Source of the DNA: Verrucomicrobiales bacterium
Lineage (GTDB): Bacteria; Verrucomicrobiota; Verrucomicrobiia; Verrucomicrobiales; V1-33
Assembly: GCA_023253575.1 (NCBI GenBank)
Contig: JALRGB010000712.1
Location: 1-7,125, forward strand
Length of the DNA: 7,125 nucleotides
Direction of reading: 5' to 3'
The translations under genes and the position numbers were made by a program. Shown here in pieces: positions 6,749-7,125 of the stretch (within the stretch, counting starts at the first letter, position 1; the number at the start of each line of letters is the position of its first letter). The notes under the pieces were generated by a model. It did not search any database. It had not been told where the DNA came from and saw only the letters and a program-made list of their open reading frames with translations.

Positions 6749-7125
6749 AGGTCCCGAGTTCGACGCAGAGTGGGAGGTGATCGGAGGCAGTCATGGCGGA
6801 AGGGCTGTCGGGCACGTGAATCCGTTCCACGGAGAAGTGCGGGCTGACGAAGATGTGATCGATGCGCACGAGTGGCTGCACGGACGAGAAAGTGGCGCGG
6901 GGTTTGTGGTGAGGGGCGGCTTCCTGCACATCGCGCAGACGTTTTTGGATTTGCTGGCAGGTGAACGATCGTGGGCCGGCATTGAAATCGCCGCAGAGGA
7001 TGACCGGTTCATCTTGGGGAATGGCCCCCAGCCAGTCACGGCCGAGCAGAATGTCAGTTTGCCGCCGCCGCTCCTCTCCGCCCAGTCCAAAGTGGGTGTT
7101 GATAATGTGCACCGGCCGGCGCCCT
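6747..7125 (-). CDS. Endonuclease/exonuclease/phosphatase (EEP) family protein, C-terminal part
   Basis: The frame is open to the right edge (reading GRRPVHIINTHFGL...), so the gene is cut by the window; at least 125 residues are present and the N-terminal part, with its metal-binding Glu, is missing. The GTG at 7112 is almost certainly an internal valine, since the preceding codons continue a family-typical strand. EEP landmarks occur in order from that Val: NTHFGL (5-10), CGDFNAGP (40-47, the catalytic Asp/Asn pair), RIDHIFVS (83-90) and SDHLPL (110-115, the catalytic Asp-His). The family uses Mg2+ to cleave phosphodiester or phosphomonoester bonds in nucleic acids, phosphoinositides or sphingomyelin-like lipids; the substrate cannot be read from this fragment. 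The spacing and the RIDHIFVS motif resemble the small generic bacterial members better than exonuclease III. All core residues visible here are intact. It converges on the CotH-like gene across a 53-base gap. Confidence 0.88.
   Translation of the reverse strand, partial: GRRPVHIINTHFGLGGEERRRQTDILLGRDWLGAIPQDEPVILCGDFNAGPRSFTCQQIQKRLRDVQEAAPHHKPRATFSSVQPLVRIDHIFVSPHFSVERIHVPDSPSAMTASDHLPLCVELGT

Overview
The window looks like chromosomal DNA from a GC-rich member of the Verrucomicrobiota (PVC group). The main reason is the 1584-residue secreted protein in the middle. Its layout of laminin-G-like domain, lamin-tail domain, chitobiase-C-terminal-like domain, CotH kinase-like domain, jelly-roll domain, second lamin-tail domain and a DxDxDG segment followed by a C-terminal beta domain is typical of the large surface proteins of that phylum. 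The phylum call rests on recognising this architecture, not on a marker gene or rRNA.

Layout. (1) Bases 1-52 hold the last 16 codons of a plus-strand gene that enters from the left. (2) Bases 53-108 are a short convergent gap with one small GC hairpin. (3) A minus-strand gene (109-1851) encodes a secreted TIM-barrel, glycoside-hydrolase-like protein with a C-terminal carbohydrate-binding-like domain. (4) Bases 1852-1938 are a divergent intergenic region that must carry the 5' signals of both big genes. (5) The plus-strand CotH/lamin-tail multidomain gene spans 1939-6693. (6) A 53-base convergent gap contains two tandem hairpins, and the larger one abuts the stop codon of the next gene. (7) A minus-strand endonuclease/exonuclease/phosphatase (EEP) family gene starts beyond the right edge; only its C-terminal part is present.

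The two long genes are divergent neighbours, both exported and both carrying polysaccharide-binding-like domains. A shared role at the cell surface, such as polysaccharide handling or surface-protein modification and anchoring, is plausible but is inference. The EEP gene has no evident link to them.

The most unusual signals are: a chitobiase-like domain in the CotH protein that appears split by an inserted jelly-roll domain of about 200 residues; two patches inside the same gene where G/C skew and codon choice flip against the rest of the window; and a REP-like double hairpin in the right-hand convergent gap. I saw no tRNA, rRNA, CRISPR array, insertion sequence or riboswitch.
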